A stretch of 64,000 nt of DNA from Solimonas sp. SE-A11 (GCF_030345715.1 NZ_JAUASX010000009.1:1-64000); one strand, 5' to 3'; shown: positions 51,091 to 59,821, counted from the first letter of the stretch. Notes: generated by a model from the letters alone, not told the origin. A program made the numbers and translations.

Positions 51091-51438
51091 ATGGAAGTCA
51101 CGTTCTTGCAGTGGAAGTGCCAGGCAGTGTTCGGGAAGTACCGCAACGGCCGTATCGCCATCCAGCTCGTCGCCGCCGGCGATGCATCTGGGGACGTGGA
51201 GGTCATGTGTGGTGAGCCCATCGCTACTGCCACGGTCAATGTCGACCGTATTGCCCTCGAAGCCGACGAGGTCCTGATCAAGGACTACGCCGAGAACGAG
51301 GGCATGTCGGATGCGCTGGTCGCGGCTGGCTTGGTGCAGCCCTTGCTCAAGGTCATTCACATCGGCGGCTTCCAGGCGCAGTGCGCCATTGGTCGCCTGA
51401 CGCCCACGGCCCTCCAGGCTGCGGGCCTCGCTCACTAG
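51091..51438 (+). CDS. Hypothetical ICE protein
   Basis: 115 residues. The first half is beta-rich (FGKYRNGRIAIQLVAAGDASGDVEVMCGEPIATATVNV). The second half (VLIKDYAENEGMSDALVAAGLVQP) follows the pattern of DUF4313-like small proteins, but I am not certain. AGGAG precedes the ATG. Confidence 0.6.
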   Translation: MEVTFLQWKCQAVFGKYRNGRIAIQLVAAGDASGDVEVMCGEPIATATVNVDRIALEADEVLIKDYAENEGMSDALVAAGLVQPLLKVIHIGGFQAQCAIGRLTPTALQAAGLAH

Positions 51439-51512
51439 CTGTTCCTACCTCAACCCCGGCCGGGACTCGATCCCGCCGGGGTCGAGGTCTCCGGCCTCTG
51501 CTGGAGATCCTC

Positions 51513-51800
51513 ATGCCTCAAACCTTCAAACCGGGCCGCTTCCGCGGCTACGAGTTGTCCCCCGTCGTGGAAGTGCCCGGCGAGGGTCTCGTCCCCCAGC
51601 AGTCGCTCGAAGCGGCGGAGGCGCTGTCGGACCGGGTCATCTGGTCGCTGTACGGCCACCTCCCGGAGGGCGGCGTCAGCATCGTGGGCGACTTCGATGA
51701 CTACGCCGCCGCGGCAGAAACCTACTCGCGCATCACTGGCCTGGTCGTCCCGGAGAACCTGGACGGCCGCCGGCTGCTTCGCTTGCCACCGGGTCCCTGA
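51513..51800 (+). CDS. Small hypothetical ICE protein
   Basis: 95 residues from MPQTFKPGRFRGYELSP, with GGAG before this ATG. IWSLYGHLPEGGVSIVGDFDDYAAAAETYSRITG is the best-formed part. An earlier in-frame ATG lies inside the previous gene and was rejected. Confidence 0.6.
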   Translation: MPQTFKPGRFRGYELSPVVEVPGEGLVPQQSLEAAEALSDRVIWSLYGHLPEGGVSIVGDFDDYAAAAETYSRITGLVVPENLDGRRLLRLPPGP

Positions 51801-51845
51801 CCTGTTCCACCTCGAGGGAAACCTCTTACCACCACGGAGGCCACT

Positions 51846-52943
51846 ATGGCTCTGATGTTCCAGCGCCTGGCGCGCAATTTCATCAAGAACGGGTATTTCC
51901 CGACCGACGCGGAGACCACTTCGCGCATCCTGTCCGCCATCGAGCCTGCAGCTGCAGGGGAGATGCGGATCCTTGACCCCTGCTGTGGCGAGGGCGTGGC
52001 GCTGGCCGAGGTGCGCGAGCACCTGGGGCCGACGCAGACCGAGGCCTTCGGCGTCGAGTACGACGAGGAGCGTGCCTGGCACAGCAAGCAGCTGCTGGAC
52101 CGCTGCATCCATGGGAACTTCCAGGAAGTGATCGTGGGGCGGCGGCAGTTCGGGTTGCTTTGGCTCAATCCGCCTTACGGCGATCTGGTTGCCGATCGCT
52201 CGGGCGTCACCGAGGACCGTTCCGGCCGGAAGCGGCTGGAGAAGGTCTTCTACCAACTGGCCTATCCGCTGTTGGTGTTCGGCGGTGTCCTGGTGCTGAT
52301 CGTCCCGCACTACGTCCTGGATCGGGAGTTCTCGACCTGGCTATCCATGCACTTCGACAACCTCAGGGTGTACCGAGCACCGGAGCAGCGGTTCAAGCAG
52401 GTCGTGGTACTCGGCGTGCGCCGACGTACCTCAGATGCCATCGCCTCGGCCGAGGCGCGCAAGCGGCTGGAGTCCGCCGGCGCCGGCGAGGACCTGCAGG
52501 AGCTGCCCGAGCGCTGGTGCGAGGGCTACTACCGGGTGCCGGCCACACCGGGCGAAGCGAAGTTCGCCCTGGGTGTGGTCGAGCCGCGGCAGTTGGCGAA
52601 CGAGATCTCGCGGATGCCGACGCTGTGGGACCAGTTCGAGCTGCGCTTTGCGCATGCCGAGCAGGCTCATCGCCGGCCGCTGCGCGGGCTTTCGCGCTGG
52701 CACCTGGCGCTGGCCCTGGCCGCGGGCCAGGTCTCCGGCGAGGTGCGATCGGCCGATGGCCGCGTGTACGTGGTCAAAGGCGACACCCACAAGGAGAAGG
52801 TGGCCAAGGTCGAAGTGGAGGAGGGAGACAACGGCTCGATGCGCGAGGTGAGGATCCTCACGGATCGTTTCGTTCCGACGATCCGCGCGATCGACTTCAC
52901 ACCTACGTCACCGACCTTCGGCCGCGTGCTGACGATTCGGTGA
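51846..52943 (+). CDS. DNA N6-adenine-type methyltransferase (DUF6094)
   Basis: 365 residues. SAM-binding motif I is LDPCCGEG, the acidic residue follows in GVEYDEER, and the catalytic motif IV is NPPYGD (Asn-Pro-Pro-Tyr). The C-terminal part may hold target recognition. It has no restriction partner next to it, so an orphan enzyme of the ICE is likely, perhaps for protection on entry. It lies in the replication block with DUF3275 and the helicase. Confidence 0.8.
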   Translation: MALMFQRLARNFIKNGYFPTDAETTSRILSAIEPAAAGEMRILDPCCGEGVALAEVREHLGPTQTEAFGVEYDEERAWHSKQLLDRCIHGNFQEVIVGRRQFGLLWLNPPYGDLVADRSGVTEDRSGRKRLEKVFYQLAYPLLVFGGVLVLIVPHYVLDREFSTWLSMHFDNLRVYRAPEQRFKQVVVLGVRRRTSDAIASAEARKRLESAGAGEDLQELPERWCEGYYRVPATPGEAKFALGVVEPRQLANEISRMPTLWDQFELRFAHAEQAHRRPLRGLSRWHLALALAAGQVSGEVRSADGRVYVVKGDTHKEKVAKVEVEEGDNGSMREVRILTDRFVPTIRAIDFTPTSPTFGRVLTIR

Positions 52944-52974
52944 AGCTGTCCTTGGCGCCGCGCATCTGCGCGGC

Positions 52975-53086
52975 GTCTTTCCAGAGCGCCTCACGCTGTG
53001 GAAAGACGGTTCCCACCGTGGCGACTGCGGTTCAGTCGCAAGCAGCTCCGGATCGGGGAGAGCTGCGGGCCGCAAGGCCTCGATCC
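52975..53086 (+). ncRNA. Pseudoknot leader element, copy 6
   Basis: The ACGG...CCGT hairpin and GCGACTG-CGGTT-CAGTCGC (53021-53039) precede stem 1 GCAGCTC/GAGCTGC (53042-53048, 53060-53066) with loop CGGATCGGGGA. The hairpin GGCC-GCAA-GGCC follows. CGATCC (53081-53086) pairs with GGATCG. A CCGGG/CCCGG hairpin and the ribosome site then lead the gene at 53171. Confidence 0.82.
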
Positions 53087-53170
53087 TTGTTCCATGTCGG
53101 CCCTCACAGGCCATTCCCTGCCGGGGATCTCCCGGTAGGGAGCTCTCCGGCCTTCACGAAGGAGAGTCGT

Positions 53171-53614
53171 ATGTCTCAAGAAGCAGATAGCGGCCGGAAG
53201 TCCGGCCCCCAGCCGGATTCCATTTTCGGGCCGGTGGTCTTCAGTTACACCCGGGCACAGGCCCTCGCGGATGGCGTCCTGGTGGATGTCTCTTCCACGG
53301 CGGTCGAAGCCGGTTTCAGGTTCCCGGTCGCGGTCACGGAGGCGGTCTGGAAGGACTGCATCGAGTGGTCGGAGGCGGATAGCCAGCGACAGGTCCACCA
53401 GGACCAGTCCGGCCGGCTCTGGGATGTGCTGTTCATGGCGTATATCGCGGTCCGGACCAATCCCACGGTCCAAGGCTTCATCAACTACGGGATCGTCCGT
53501 GTTCCGAGGGACGGGCTTACCCGTCGCCCGAAGAGAGTCGAGCTCAAGCTCGTGCTTTCCGGCGGCGATCAGGGCGAGCCCGTGCTCACGATCATGCAGC
53601 CGCATGAGGACTGA
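53171..53614 (+). CDS. DUF6573-like ICE protein
   Basis: 147 residues. SIFGPVVFSYTRAQALADGVLVDVSSTAVEAGFRFPVAVTEAVW is the core of this family of element proteins. AAGGAGAG precedes the ATG, which follows the sixth pseudoknot leader. Function is unknown. Confidence 0.7.
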   Translation: MSQEADSGRKSGPQPDSIFGPVVFSYTRAQALADGVLVDVSSTAVEAGFRFPVAVTEAVWKDCIEWSEADSQRQVHQDQSGRLWDVLFMAYIAVRTNPTVQGFINYGIVRVPRDGLTRRPKRVELKLVLSGGDQGEPVLTIMQPHED

Positions 53615-53675
53615 GAGGCGCGCGGGCGGGGCTGACGGCCTCGCCCGCATTCCAAACTCGACATGGAGGTTCACG

Positions 53676-54335
53676 ATGTCCATTGAAACCAAGCCGGCGT
53701 CGCCGGCGGCGGCACCCCTGATGGAGTTGGTCGAAGCGCCTGGGCTGTTCGCCGATGCGCTGCTGACCGACGAAAGAGGCGGGCTACTGTTCATTTCGCT
53801 GTGGGGCCGCGACACCGCGGTGCAGGAGTTCCTGGCCAGACTCTCGGTCGATGTGTCCGAGGGCGGCCTGCGGACCCTGCATGTCGAGGGTCCGGCAGGT
53901 CGCGTCCAGGTTCATTTCGACCGGATGCCGAGCCTGGAGAAGCACACCGGGCGCCTGCCGCCCAGGAACCTCTTCGGGGACCTGGTGCAGCTGTGGATCC
54001 ACGACAAGCTGGCGACGGAGCCCGACAGGGCCAACCGGCGCGCGCTGCTGCTGCACAGGCCGCGCTTGAGTCGTCATGATGCGACGGACGCCTGTCTGTG
54101 GGGCCTGGTGCGAGAGGTTTGCCATATCCCTTTGCTGGAGGGATGGCGGCAGCCCGTACTGACGCTGTTGGAACTGCACGGCTGGCTAACCCCGATTCCA
54201 GGCATCGGCATCGATGCTTGGCGCCTGGAACTCGGGAATCCACGGCTCGATGCGGAAATCTCCCAGATGATCCGGGGAGGGGTGCTGCAGTTGTCGGGAA
54301 ACGCTGCACAGGGCGGGATGGCCAGGTTGGCCTGA
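53676..54335 (+). CDS. Hypothetical ICE protein
   Basis: 219 residues from MSIETKPASPAAAP, with GGAGG upstream. LLFISLWGRDTAVQEFLARLSVDVSEGG and GDLVQLWIHDKLATEPDRANRRALLLHRPRLS are well formed. No domain is recognised. It is preceded by a GCGGGCG/CGCCCGC hairpin (53625-53649). Confidence 0.6.
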   Translation: MSIETKPASPAAAPLMELVEAPGLFADALLTDERGGLLFISLWGRDTAVQEFLARLSVDVSEGGLRTLHVEGPAGRVQVHFDRMPSLEKHTGRLPPRNLFGDLVQLWIHDKLATEPDRANRRALLLHRPRLSRHDATDACLWGLVREVCHIPLLEGWRQPVLTLLELHGWLTPIPGIGIDAWRLELGNPRLDAEISQMIRGGVLQLSGNAAQGGMARLA

Positions 54336-54444
54336 TGTAAACGCCGCGCAAGCGGCATCGCTGTACTTAACGACCCGACGGGGCATGCGCCCTGTCCAGG
54401 GCCGTGCTCCGTCGGTTCTTCAACCAACCGATAGGAGTTTCACG

Positions 54445-56730
54445 ATGGAAGATGCACTCGACACCGCGGCGGTAGCCGCAGAGGACCTGGTAGTGCCGCT
54501 GCAGGAGTTTGTCGCCGATTTCGGAGACGGGCTCCTCGATGCGGTGTCCCGCCAGAATCCGCCGATCTACGACGGCAGCAGGAATCCGGCGCGGGACGCG
54601 GTGATGGATGCGCTGAAGCGCAAGCCCTTCGAGGCACAGCGCGACGTGGTCCATGCCGTGACCCGCCTGCTGGTCGACGCCGGCGACCCGGCCGCGGTCA
54701 TCAACGCGGAGATGGGCACCGGCAAGACGATGATGGCGATCGCCGTGGCGGCCGTCCTGCAGCAGGCGGAGGCCTTCGGGCGTGTCCTGGTGATCTCGCC
54801 GCCGCACCTGGTCTACAAGTGGCGTCGCGAGATCCTGGAGACCGTCAAGGACGCCAGGGTCACGGTACTCAACGGGCCGGACACGCTCCGGCAGCTCCTG
54901 AAGATGCGTGCGGCGGCCGCCGCCGGCGTGGGCAGCACCGGGAAGGAGTTCGTCATCCTGGGCCGCGTCCGTATGCGGATGGGCTTCCACTGGCGCCCGG
55001 CGGTCGTTCCGAGGCGGATGCTGGTGCCACAGGCAGAAGGACAGCCGCCGGTGCCGGCGGCCGACCGACTGCAGCTGGCGGCGAGCTGCCCGCGCTGCGG
55101 GGAGCACGTCCAGGACCTGGACGGCAACCCGGTGCCGGTCTCTGTCTTCACGGAGGACCGACGCCTGGCCTGCAGCGCCTGCAGGGAGCCGTTGTGGACC
55201 TTGATCCGGGGCGAGTATCAGCCCCGCAGCCGTGCGGAGCTCGTCGCGCAGGCGCTGTGCCAGATTCCGACCATTGGTCAGAAGACGGCGCAGCGGCTGA
55301 TCGGGGAGTTCGGCGAAGAGCAGCTGGGCGGCATGCTGGAGGACAACGTCTACGAGTTCGTGAATCTCATGAACGCGGAGGGCGAGCTGGTCTTCAGCGA
55401 TCGGCAGGCTCGACGGATGGAACGGGCGATGGCGACGATGGAGTTCTCTCTGGGGCAAGGGGGCTACCAGGCCACAGAGTTCGTGAAGCGGTACTTGCCG
55501 GACGGGTATTTCGACGTCTTGGTGGTCGACGAAGGGCATGAGTACAAGAACGAAGGCTCTGCCCAGGGTCAGGCGATGGCGGTGCTGGCCAGGAAGGTCC
55601 GGAAGGTGGTTTTGCTGACCGGCACCTTGATGGGTGGCTATGCCGATGACCTGTTTCACCTGCTGTGGCGGATCATGCCGGAACGGATGATCGAGGACGG
55701 CTTCCGCTACCAGCGCGGCAGTCTCGGGCCCGCGGCGATGTCCTTCATGCGCCGGCACGGCGTGCTGAGGGACATCTACAAGGAGTCTGATGGCGGTGCG
55801 CACAAGACGTCGCGCGGCAAGCGGCTGACGGTGCGCACGGTGAAGGCACCGGGCTTCGGCCCGAAGGGCATCGCACGCTACGTGCTGCCCTACACGGTGT
55901 TCCTGAAGTTGAAGGACATCGGTGCCAACGTGCTGCCGCCGTACCAGGAGCACTTCACGGAGATCCGCCTGGACGGGGATCAGGCCAAGGCCTACCAGAT
56001 GCTGCAGGCGACGTTGACGTCAGCGATGCGGGAGGCGCTGCGCAAGGGTGACAACAGTCTCCTGGGCGTGGTGCTGAATGTGCTTCTGGCCTGGCCAGAC
56101 TGCTGCTTTAGGGAAGAGGTGGTTCGTCATCCGCGCACGCGCCAGGAGCTGATCCGGATTCCGGCGCTATTCGGCGCCGAGTCGATGCCCAAGGAGCGGG
56201 CGCTGATCGACCTCTGCCGCCGGGAGAAAGCGGCAGGCCGCCGCGTCCTGGTCTACACGACCTACACCGGTACGAGGGACACCTCTAGCCGGCTGAAGGC
56301 CTTGCTCGAACAGGCCGGCTTGCGGGCGGCGGTGCTGCGTGCGTCAGTGGAGACCAGCAAGCGTGAGGACTGGATCGCGGAGCAGGTAGACCGTGGCGTG
56401 GATGTGGTTGTCACCAATCCGGAGCTGGTGAAGACCGGGCTGGACTTGTTGGAGTTTCCGACGATCGCCTTCATGCAGAGCGGCTACAACGTCTACACGC
56501 TTCAGCAGGCGGCGCGGCGGTCATGGCGCATCGGTCAGAAGGAAGCGGTCGGCGTGCACTTCTTCGGCTATGCCGAGACGACGCAGATCGCCTGTCTCAG
56601 GCTGATGGCACAGAAGATCGCGGTGAGTCAGTCCACGTCAGGCGACATGCCCGACACAGGCCTGGATGTGCTGAACCAGGACGGCGACTCCATAGAGGTC
56701 GCATTGGCAAAGCAGTTGTTGGCGGCGTAG
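54445..56730 (+). CDS. SNF2/DEAD-like helicase of the ICE
   Basis: 761 residues from MEDALDTAAVAAED; TAGGAG is upstream. Walker A is INAEMGTGKTMMAIA, motif II is VVDEGHEYKN, motif III is LLTGTLMGG, and motif VI is QAARRSWRIGQKEAVGV, which is SNF2-like. A CPRCGEH...CSACREPL zinc-ribbon insert lies at about 215-250. Such proteins are fixed in this ICE class, with a role in DNA processing not defined. A partial copy of the 3' end lies at 58711-58880. Confidence 0.85.
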   Translation: MEDALDTAAVAAEDLVVPLQEFVADFGDGLLDAVSRQNPPIYDGSRNPARDAVMDALKRKPFEAQRDVVHAVTRLLVDAGDPAAVINAEMGTGKTMMAIAVAAVLQQAEAFGRVLVISPPHLVYKWRREILETVKDARVTVLNGPDTLRQLLKMRAAAAAGVGSTGKEFVILGRVRMRMGFHWRPAVVPRRMLVPQAEGQPPVPAADRLQLAASCPRCGEHVQDLDGNPVPVSVFTEDRRLACSACREPLWTLIRGEYQPRSRAELVAQALCQIPTIGQKTAQRLIGEFGEEQLGGMLEDNVYEFVNLMNAEGELVFSDRQARRMERAMATMEFSLGQGGYQATEFVKRYLPDGYFDVLVVDEGHEYKNEGSAQGQAMAVLARKVRKVVLLTGTLMGGYADDLFHLLWRIMPERMIEDGFRYQRGSLGPAAMSFMRRHGVLRDIYKESDGGAHKTSRGKRLTVRTVKAPGFGPKGIARYVLPYTVFLKLKDIGANVLPPYQEHFTEIRLDGDQAKAYQMLQATLTSAMREALRKGDNSLLGVVLNVLLAWPDCCFREEVVRHPRTRQELIRIPALFGAESMPKERALIDLCRREKAAGRRVLVYTTYTGTRDTSSRLKALLEQAGLRAAVLRASVETSKREDWIAEQVDRGVDVVVTNPELVKTGLDLLEFPTIAFMQSGYNVYTLQQAARRSWRIGQKEAVGVHFFGYAETTQIACLRLMAQKIAVSQSTSGDMPDTGLDVLNQDGDSIEVALAKQLLAA

Positions 56731-56732
56731 TT

Positions 56733-56761
56733 AAGGGCCGGCTCGAAAGAGCCGGCCCTTC
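56733..56761 (+). terminator. Terminator after the helicase gene
   Basis: AAGGGCCGGCTC-GAAA-GAGCCGGCCCTT, a 12-bp perfect stem. The T-run is short. A damaged second copy lies at about 58852-58879. Confidence 0.8.
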
Positions 56762-56775
56762 CATTCGCGATGCAG

Positions 56776-58497
56776 CTACTGTCTCTGCGATAGACCTATG
56801 TCCTTGCCCTCCCAGAATTTCTGTTCCCACCATTTGTAGTCACCAAAATCTCCGTGATTTTGCGGTCCCTGTTGAATCTCTGAAGATCCTTGGTACCCGA
56901 AGGCCGTCAGGAAAATTTGCTTCTGTACATCCGGCGGAAAAACCGTTTCCGCTGCGCGAGTAATATTCCACCACGAGCCCGCAGTCCTATCTGTAAACGC
57001 AGAAACCTGTTCGAAGTACAGGTCGATCCAGTTGAGCAAGCTGCCGTTTGGGATTGTGCCCAGAAGCCAAGCCTTCGTTTCCAGTAGCTCGCGGTATGGG
57101 TCAATGGAAAGATTGTAGAAGCGGGCCTCCGGATTGCGGCGAAGAGTGGGTATCACCGCGTTCGCCACATCCTTGACGCTTGCGGCAGCACCCATGTACA
57201 CCACGTTCTTTACGTTCAGATCGCCGTTCTGCGTCTGGATAGTATTGGCGACGATCGATCCCATGCTATGACCCACGAGCGTTACCTCCGGGGATGGCTC
57301 AAGACGCTCCAATGCATTGAGAAGCTTGGTTAAGGCCGTGTTGTAGTTTCCACCCCCCTGGGAGCTATAACCATAGTAGGACTCTTCTCGCTGGAGAAGA
57401 ATGTCGGCGCGTCGCTTCATAGACGTCCACATTCCCGTGCCGAACCCGTCGATTAGGGGGGCGGTGACCCATTTGATCGGGTTTGCCAAAAGCAGGCTTT
57501 GGCCAACAGTCACCCCGGCATCGTTGCCGCGCTTGCACATTGTGAAGAGCGGTGGGTTGGGAGGATTGCTGTCCTTGTCTTCAAATTCTCCGTGATCGCA
57601 ACGAGGGACTGGACCTTCGTAGTAGTTTGCTCGGACCGATTCGTACCCTTGCTCCTCGGTAGAGGTGAAGAAGTAACCCGTGGGAATCGTTCGCTGCTGC
57701 TGAAACGTTGTCCAGGCAGCCCGTGGCGCCTTGCCGATCGCGCGGAATGCGTCCTCAACGAAAATGGCGGGTGGGACAACAATGAACTCGGGTACCTTGG
57801 TCAACGTTGGTCGGTGTGCAGCCTGGCCGTAGTGGTCAATGAAATAATGAGCGGCAAGGTTGGCCCAAGGCCCCGAACGCCAGCCGACGAAAATCGGATA
57901 GTGACCATCGTTGAATATCTCGTCGCGGAGGTCGGAAGCCCTGTTGATGGCTTTCGCGCGTATGTTGAGTCCCCCATGTATGAAGATCGTAATGTCCTTG
58001 ACTCTATGCGCGTTGGCGCAATAGGTGCGCAGAATGTTCATTACGTAGGCTTCCTCCTCCGTTGCATCCAGCGGAGACGCCGGGGAAAAAGAAGCACAAC
58101 TCAGCGGATCCAGTGACACGCGAACCTCACATCCCTCGGATGTAATCACTGCGCCGGGGGAATCGCATGTCTCGTCAGTCTTTGAAAATTTCTTCACCTC
58201 TCGGCGTCCCTTGCTAAACAGGCGGCTCGCCTGCGTGGGTGGAGGGATGGAAGACTGATCTAGCGGCTTTTCATGATCATCATTCAATGCCTTTGCAGCG
58301 GCGATGATCTTTTCTTCTTCTTCGGGTGAGCGAAAATTGAGCTTATCGGTTCCTGTCTCGGGATCGTACAGATTTCCCGATGAGTTGATGTACAGGAGGT
58401 TGTTGCGAATGTCCCCCAGGCCATATTGAGAATCTATTGGTTTAATCGCGCAACCACCCAGCGCCAAGGCGCAAAGCACCAATGCCAGTTGTCTCAT
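56776..58497 (-). CDS. Lipoprotein with alpha/beta-hydrolase domain
   Basis: 573 residues from MRQLALVLCALALGGCAIKP, a lipoprotein signal with the lipobox LGGC. The hydrolase elbow is VTLVGHSMGSIVAN, and ITIFIHGGLNIRAK precedes it like an oxyanion strand. The N-terminal 130 residues are low-complexity and charged. It is anchored in the envelope, facing the periplasm or surface. Its base composition is less GC-rich than its neighbours and it runs against the operon, so it is likely cargo. The substrate (ester, lipid or other) is unknown. The frame is open upstream, but this is the first start with a signal. Confidence 0.8.
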   Translation of the reverse strand: MRQLALVLCALALGGCAIKPIDSQYGLGDIRNNLLYINSSGNLYDPETGTDKLNFRSPEEEEKIIAAAKALNDDHEKPLDQSSIPPPTQASRLFSKGRREVKKFSKTDETCDSPGAVITSEGCEVRVSLDPLSCASFSPASPLDATEEEAYVMNILRTYCANAHRVKDITIFIHGGLNIRAKAINRASDLRDEIFNDGHYPIFVGWRSGPWANLAAHYFIDHYGQAAHRPTLTKVPEFIVVPPAIFVEDAFRAIGKAPRAAWTTFQQQRTIPTGYFFTSTEEQGYESVRANYYEGPVPRCDHGEFEDKDSNPPNPPLFTMCKRGNDAGVTVGQSLLLANPIKWVTAPLIDGFGTGMWTSMKRRADILLQREESYYGYSSQGGGNYNTALTKLLNALERLEPSPEVTLVGHSMGSIVANTIQTQNGDLNVKNVVYMGAAASVKDVANAVIPTLRRNPEARFYNLSIDPYRELLETKAWLLGTIPNGSLLNWIDLYFEQVSAFTDRTAGSWWNITRAAETVFPPDVQKQIFLTAFGYQGSSEIQQGPQNHGDFGDYKWWEQKFWEGKDIGLSQRQ

Positions 58498-58710
58498 AGT
58501 TTCCCCTCGCACCCCAGACACTAAATTGGAATTTTTGATGTGTTGGCCATAGATCGAAGGCCGTTTCCAGTTTGCCAATCCCCGCACTACGGTCAAGTGG
58601 CTCAGGAAAGAGACACCTGATTCGGGTGTCATATGAGGGGCCATCCCTGTAGCGTAGGGTTTAGTTGGAAGTTGGAGCCAGCTCTGCAATTGCTTCGGGC
58701 GCCTGGCAGC

Positions 58711-58880
58711 ATGTCTGGCTGGTAGAGCAGAAGCGCGCATGTAGTCAGTCCACATCGGGCGACATGCCCGACACCGGCGTTGATGGGTTGAATTAGTACG
58801 GGGACTCCATCGAGGCGGCATTGGCGCAGCGGTTGCTGGCGGCCTAGTTCAGGGCAGCCTCGAAAGAGCCGGCCTCTTTT
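58711..58880 (+). pseudogene. Decayed duplicate of the helicase 3' end and terminator
   Basis: From about 58711 the sequence matches the helicase gene from about 56591 through the stop codon and the terminator. Examples are GTCAGTCCAC, GGCGACATGCCCGACAC, GACTCCAT, TTGGC...GCGGC-TAG and TCGAAAGAGCCGGCC. It has a frame stop (TAG) and several changes. The remainder of 58498-58710 and 58881-58973 holds no gene I can support. Confidence 0.7.
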
Positions 58881-58973
58881 GCGTCTGTTTTGAAGAGGCA
58901 GTTGAATGCCTTCTCGGCTACCTAGGTTTCACAGAACATGCTCGCAATGGCCCAACCAGCAGGGGCAAGCTTC

Positions 58974-59621
58974 TCAGCGTTGCCCCAGTGCCCGCGCCCG
59001 CACCAGGCCGCAATAGACTCCTATAAGCTGGATGGCATCTCGGTTGCCCATGAATGTCATCGGCGCGAACCGCTGCTGGTCATCGTTTTCAGAGAGCAGT
59101 GAGATCCTGCCTCCACTACGCCGTAGAGTCTTGAGCGTAAGCTCCGGATCGTTGGTCTTTGCGTGGGTGATGACGGCGGCCACGATCTGTCCGTTCTGAA
59201 CGGAGTCCTGCAGGTGGATGCCGACCAGGTCGCCGTCATGGATACCGGCATTGATCATCGACTCGCCGGACACCCGGAACAATAGGTCTGCCGGCGGATC
59301 GAACAGCTTCGGCGACACGTCGATGTAGTCAGCTACATGCTCTCCAGACGTGACCGGGGCGCCCGCCGCGATGCGGCCGATAAGCGGCACCTGCATCGAC
59401 TTCGCGGCGACCTGCGAGGTTAGCCGAATCGAACGCCGGCTCCCAGGCTGCCTCGACAGCTCGCCGCGCGCTGCGAGTTTACCGAGCAGCTTCGCGGCAT
59501 TGGCCGGAGTAAAGCGGAAATGTTCTGCAATCTCGTAGATCGTCGGGCTTCTGCCTTCGGAAGCCTGATAGTCCCTTAGGAACTCCAGAACAGCAGCTTG
59601 CCGCGGAGGGAGGTCGGCCAT
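58974..59621 (-). CDS. lexA: LexA-like SOS repressor
   Basis: 215 residues. The N-terminal HTH is EGRSPTIYEIAEHFRFTPANAAKLLGKLAARGELS. The self-cleavage site is RIAAGAPV (Ala-Gly). The catalytic Ser lies in RVSGESMINAGIHDGD and the Lys in ELTLKTLRR. It is therefore likely RecA-inducible. The HTH differs from canonical LexA, so the operator may differ. It is divergent from the DUF5131-TcmP genes and overlies a likely operator at 59642-59661. Confidence 0.92.
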   Translation of the reverse strand: MADLPPRQAAVLEFLRDYQASEGRSPTIYEIAEHFRFTPANAAKLLGKLAARGELSRQPGSRRSIRLTSQVAAKSMQVPLIGRIAAGAPVTSGEHVADYIDVSPKLFDPPADLLFRVSGESMINAGIHDGDLVGIHLQDSVQNGQIVAAVITHAKTNDPELTLKTLRRSGGRISLLSENDDQQRFAPMTFMGNRDAIQLIGVYCGLVRARALGQR

Positions 59622-59641
59622 CGACAGCGATTCAAATTTGG

Positions 59642-59661
59642 GGGTATACTTATATATACCC
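59642..59661. promoter_or_regulatory. Candidate LexA operator
   Basis: GGGTATACTTATATATACCC has 7-bp arms (GGGTATA/TATACCC) around 6 bp. It lies 21 bp before the lexA start codon and about 160 bp before the DUF5131 gene. No CTGT-N8-ACAG site is present. It could control both directions. Confidence 0.55.
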
Positions 59662-59821
59662 TACCGAGCGGAGGCGTTCAAGTGTCAGCGCGTCTTGCCA
59701 CCAGGGTGCCGTGATCTCAGTGAGCAGTAGGGCTTGCGGCTGGGCCGGTTTCTGTCGACACGCCGCCTCGGCGTTGGTATAGATGCCGAAACTACAAGGC
59801 TGTTTTACTTGGGGAAACGAC

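Noticed and set aside
46369-53086. CRISPR array as an explanation for the repeats
   Set aside because: Units are hundreds of bases apart, vary in sequence and keep pairing rather than identity; no cas genes.
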